Source: Gnetum montanum (taxonomy: Eukaryota > Streptophyta > Gnetopsida > Gnetales > Gnetaceae). Taken from it: a stretch of DNA of 64,000 nucleotides. Every line of letters starts with the position of its first letter. Within the stretch, counting starts at the first letter, position 1. Of the stretch, positions 60,961 through 64,000 are shown piece after piece. Below the pieces are notes generated by a model that was given only the letters and a program-made list of their open reading frames with translations, was not told the DNA's origin and ran no database searches. The position numbers and the translations under genes were made by a program. The stretch is taken from the NCBI GenBank assembly GCA_015680685.1, contig MNCI01010074.1:758259-822258 (forward strand), written 5' to 3'.

Positions 60961-61859
60961 ATCTTTAGTTATGCACTTTATAAAGGTCAATGGGAACAAC
61001 GAATTACAAGGCAAACATCTTATATAAGTAATTTTAAAATTTTTATAGGAAAGCAAAATTGATTGATTAAGTTGTATTATGTCCTTTGAATACCAATTTC
61101 CAGAAGCGCATTCTTCATAGACAGATTTGAAAGAAAAACAGACTGAATGATTTATTCACCATTTTAAGAACACATTGTGCAAGTGGGTATCCTTGAAGCA
61201 TGACTACAGATATCAGAATGAATTAGAAACCCTACAAATAAATCACTTTGAAGCTGCAAACCAGAAAACCAAATTATAAAAGTACATAAATGTGACTGAA
61301 AATTAGCGTCTGCTAACTTTTTTTTTTTTTTTTTGTGAGAAACAGTTATGACAAAATTAACTCCAGCTGTTCATCTGTGAGTATGCATCTTGTAATGGTG
61401 GTTTGATCTTGCACTACAAGTACATACCTTTTCCTGACTTTTTGTTGTCTCCCATCGGCCTTGATCCAAACCACATTGTAGAAATGAATGTCTACTTAAT
61501 GTTTCTTCATTTGGTCGAGGAAGATATAATGATCTATTCAAAGAAAGAACAAAAATTTATGTTCAACTTTAGAAATTGTTCTTTGGGATAAAATATTTGA
61601 TACAAGTAAAATATTTTGAACAAATATAAACATGTTTGGTAAAGAGAAATTCAGAACCAAATGCAAAAGGTTGCTAGATTAACAGTGGCGTATTCAGACG
61701 CTCAAAAACAAAACTTTAGAGTTCGAAACAGCAAATTACTTCATCTCTTAAAAAATATATGGGAACCCTATCATTAAATTGTGGACCAGTCAGAGACCTA
61801 CTGGCAGCAACAATCAAGGGCTAACTGGAGCCAGGATGAGGACCAAAACACAATAATCT
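60961..61859. other. No recognised feature
   Basis: AT-rich sequence with a T run at 61319-61335. The short frames have no known motif. Confidence 0.4.
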
Positions 61860-64000
61860 TTAATGCAACAGCATGCCAACACCAGCAATGTCTGCCATGG
61901 AGTATTTTGGTAACCTGCTCTGCTGCAAAGATGTTGATCCCACATTGATGGTGACCCTGCTGAACAATCACTGCACAATACCCAAGGGTATGCAGATGGC
62001 CTACCCTATGATGGATGACGACCACATGGTGATGGCCAAGATTGTACTCGAGAAATTGCTGGCTAGAAATCATGTTTACATATGCCAAAATCACAACATC
62101 AGGTTATTCTCAAAAAATGGAAGATGACCATCACTGTTATGATCCCCAAAAATGACATGGTAAAACGACCAAGCCAATGTTGCCCCATCAGTTTGTGTTT
62201 GATGTTGTACAAGTTCTATGTGAAAAGGCTGACAAAGTAAGTTCAGTTTATCCTCCCTGAGATTTCTCAAAGGTCAAAATATCACTGATGGCATCATGGC
62301 AATGCACAAACACCTAAACTTTGCAAGAGATTTTATAACCACCAATATTATTTAAAATATTCTTTTTATCTTTAAGGCTATGTAAAAAGTCTAACATTCT
62401 ATTGTAGAGTTTAAAGACTATTATAACATCATATTTTTTAAAAAAGGTACCACTCTCAAAGCATGGTCAAATTGTTAGCTAGTGATAAGAGTCATGGCAT
62501 GGATACCCTAGGTCACATGTTCAACTCTAATAGGTAATGCTAAGTTATGGATAAAAAAATTCTGTAACTTAGTGGACATAAGTAAAAATTCAGTTTCAGT
62601 TTAATTTCAAATTGGTTTATGTCGATCCATACTGGGTTAAAAATCCACCTATTCTCGTGTCATGAGTATGGTATAAACATAGGAGATTTAAAAATGCTTC
62701 CTACTTTATGTTGATGATATTGTTTTAATTTCAAATCCAATGAAAGGATGGCAACAAATGCCTAATACTCTTGATGTTTTTATTAGCATTCAAAAATGAA
62801 AGTTAATGTCCCAAAAACTAAAATCATGATCTGTGGCACACATAACAAGATATACAATTTCAGTATAGGAAATGAACCTCCTCTTACAAATGAGACTAGT
62901 GCATTACTCAAAGAGTTGCAAGTGATTTAAAAGCCTTATTTGCTTTTTAAAAAAAATGTAAGAAGAAATCTATTCTGGCTTAAGATATTCGAAAGCAACT
63001 CTATCATGTCATTGTAAAACCACTATTCTTTATGGGTGTGTTGTATAAGGTTTTGGTCTAGCAAACAAATACTAGAAAGAGATAGAAAACATTTAGAAGC
63101 TTTTCCTGCTCAATGAATTAAAAGTGAAGAGACAATCACAACATGATATTATGCTTCTTAAAGTAGAGATGATGTCCATTGCATACCCAGTCCCAAATGG
63201 TGTAATTCCATAACCAAAAGTTATGATTATTGTTAAAAGACCTTTAGTAAAAGGGGAGGTTGTAATTACGAGCATATATTTTGAGGCATATCTCTTGAGG
63301 GAACCTTTGGGGGTTTGATATTTATACTAGTAACTTAGAAATCATGCTAACACGGAGTTGCAAAACCAATAACGACAAGGAACAAAAGCCAAATGAAGCA
63401 AGAAAAGAAGGGAATTGGCCACTCTTTCTAATCAAGTATAGGCGTAACCATGGTGGCAGTGTGAGATTGCCACTAATGGATAGATGTTAAATGAAGACAA
63501 CTCCAAGAACCCTTGGAACATGACCTAGATATACTCATTCATTTCTCAATTTTCTTCTTAATATAGTTCCTTTATATTTTTCCTTCTGTATATTTGACAT
63601 TTGTTGTGGCATCTAAGAACGAGATGTCACAATGCCCTTAGAAGTTGAAGCTATTTGTCAATTTATAGCCCACACTCCTAATCTTTCAAATTTTATTCAA
63701 TAGATACTCCAAAAAAGTGATAATGGAAACCCAAGATAAAGGATGGTTTCATGAGGGAGTTCTATGACTCACCATTTGTGTTGGACAATTAGAAAAGCTT
63801 GAATGGGACCTTGTTATCTAAGAGTTGAAATAGGTAGATGACTCAAAATTCCTCGTGAAGAATGAATAGGCTGACTATGCAATACAAATAACATTGAAGA
63901 TGTATACCACATTTTCCTACAATGTCCTACATTTGAGCACATTAGACATAAATGGGACATTGCAATTGCAAATTTGGTTGATTTGTTCCAAATGTTACCA
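61860..64000 (+). pseudogene. LINE ORF2 remnant (reverse transcriptase), running off the right edge
   Basis: The plus strand shows reverse transcriptase segments in changing frames: CCPISLCLMLYKFYVKRL (about 62185-62235), then YADDIVLIS (about 62700-62727), SWK/YWKEIE and KLFLLNELKVKRQ (about 63060-63130), and the C-terminal NIEDVYHIFLQCPTFEHIRH (about 63890-63945), a zf-RVT-like end. The YADD catalytic box is intact, but there are many stops. A SINE lies inside. The order of motifs shows a single LINE of at least 2.1 kb; its end is outside the window. Confidence 0.75.
62470..62620 (+). mobile_element. SINE copy inside the LINE remnant
   Basis: GTTAGCTAGTGATAAGAG (decayed A box) and CACATGTTCAACTCTAA (decayed B box) are followed by GGTAATGCTAAGTTATGGAT and AAATTCAGTTTCAGTTT. 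The same order is seen in the SINE at 45126. Confidence 0.6.

Noticed and set aside
1-64000. CRISPR array or bacterial-type operon
   Set aside because: No regular repeat-spacer array is present, and the genes are spliced plant genes.

Overview
The window is nuclear DNA from a large, repeat-rich plant genome. The evidence is three plant-type spliced genes, tRNA-Asp-primed Ty3/gypsy (Tat/Athila-like) LTR elements, Ty1/copia remnants, L1- and RTE-type LINEs and tRNA-derived SINEs. Introns of 8.5 and 9.9 kb full of decayed transposons suggest a gymnosperm, but that is an inference; the sequence alone proves only a seed plant or near relative.

Layout. 1-13135 is a nest of LTR retrotransposons of one family. 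Plus-strand element A ends at 13135. Its inner region received a solo LTR (3886-11742, duplication CTAAT on both sides). That solo LTR was then split by a minus-strand gag-pro element B (4148-11137, duplication GAGTA/GAGTG). A fourth related LTR (1-240) cuts A's 5' LTR. No reverse transcriptase or integrase was found in A or B. 13136-17311 is intergenic. 17312-21150 (+) is a CVP2/CVL1-like type I inositol polyphosphate 5-phosphatase. 21151-26865 is intergenic and holds repeat blocks. 26866-32419 (-) is a complete nine-exon DEAD-box RNA helicase close to chloroplast RH39, convergent with the phosphatase. 32420-35810 is intergenic.

35811-55549 (-) is the 3' part of an AMSH-like deubiquitinase (JAMM metalloprotease). 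Eight of its exons are scattered over almost 20 kb; no single open reading frame would reveal it. Its two giant introns contain a near full-length L1-type LINE, a SINE, a 5'-truncated LINE with target duplication, a 38-bp minisatellite and a decayed copia gag-pro-integrase region. The N-terminal (MIT-like) exons were not found and may lie upstream, beyond the window.

55550-64000 is mostly old mobile DNA: a copia integrase fragment, two small LTR elements in opposite orientation (one LTR split by an RTE LINE with a 14-bp duplication), a striking G-rich tract, and a plus-strand LINE reverse transcriptase interrupted by a SINE.

The three host genes have no evident joint pathway: phosphoinositide/IP3 dephosphorylation, chloroplast RNA processing and endosomal ubiquitin removal are ordinary separate housekeeping functions. 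No clearly novel multi-gene system was seen. The most informative observations are the self-family nesting of the LTR elements, the in-frame nonsense pattern of element B, the giant-intron AMSH gene, and a GC-AG intron in the helicase.
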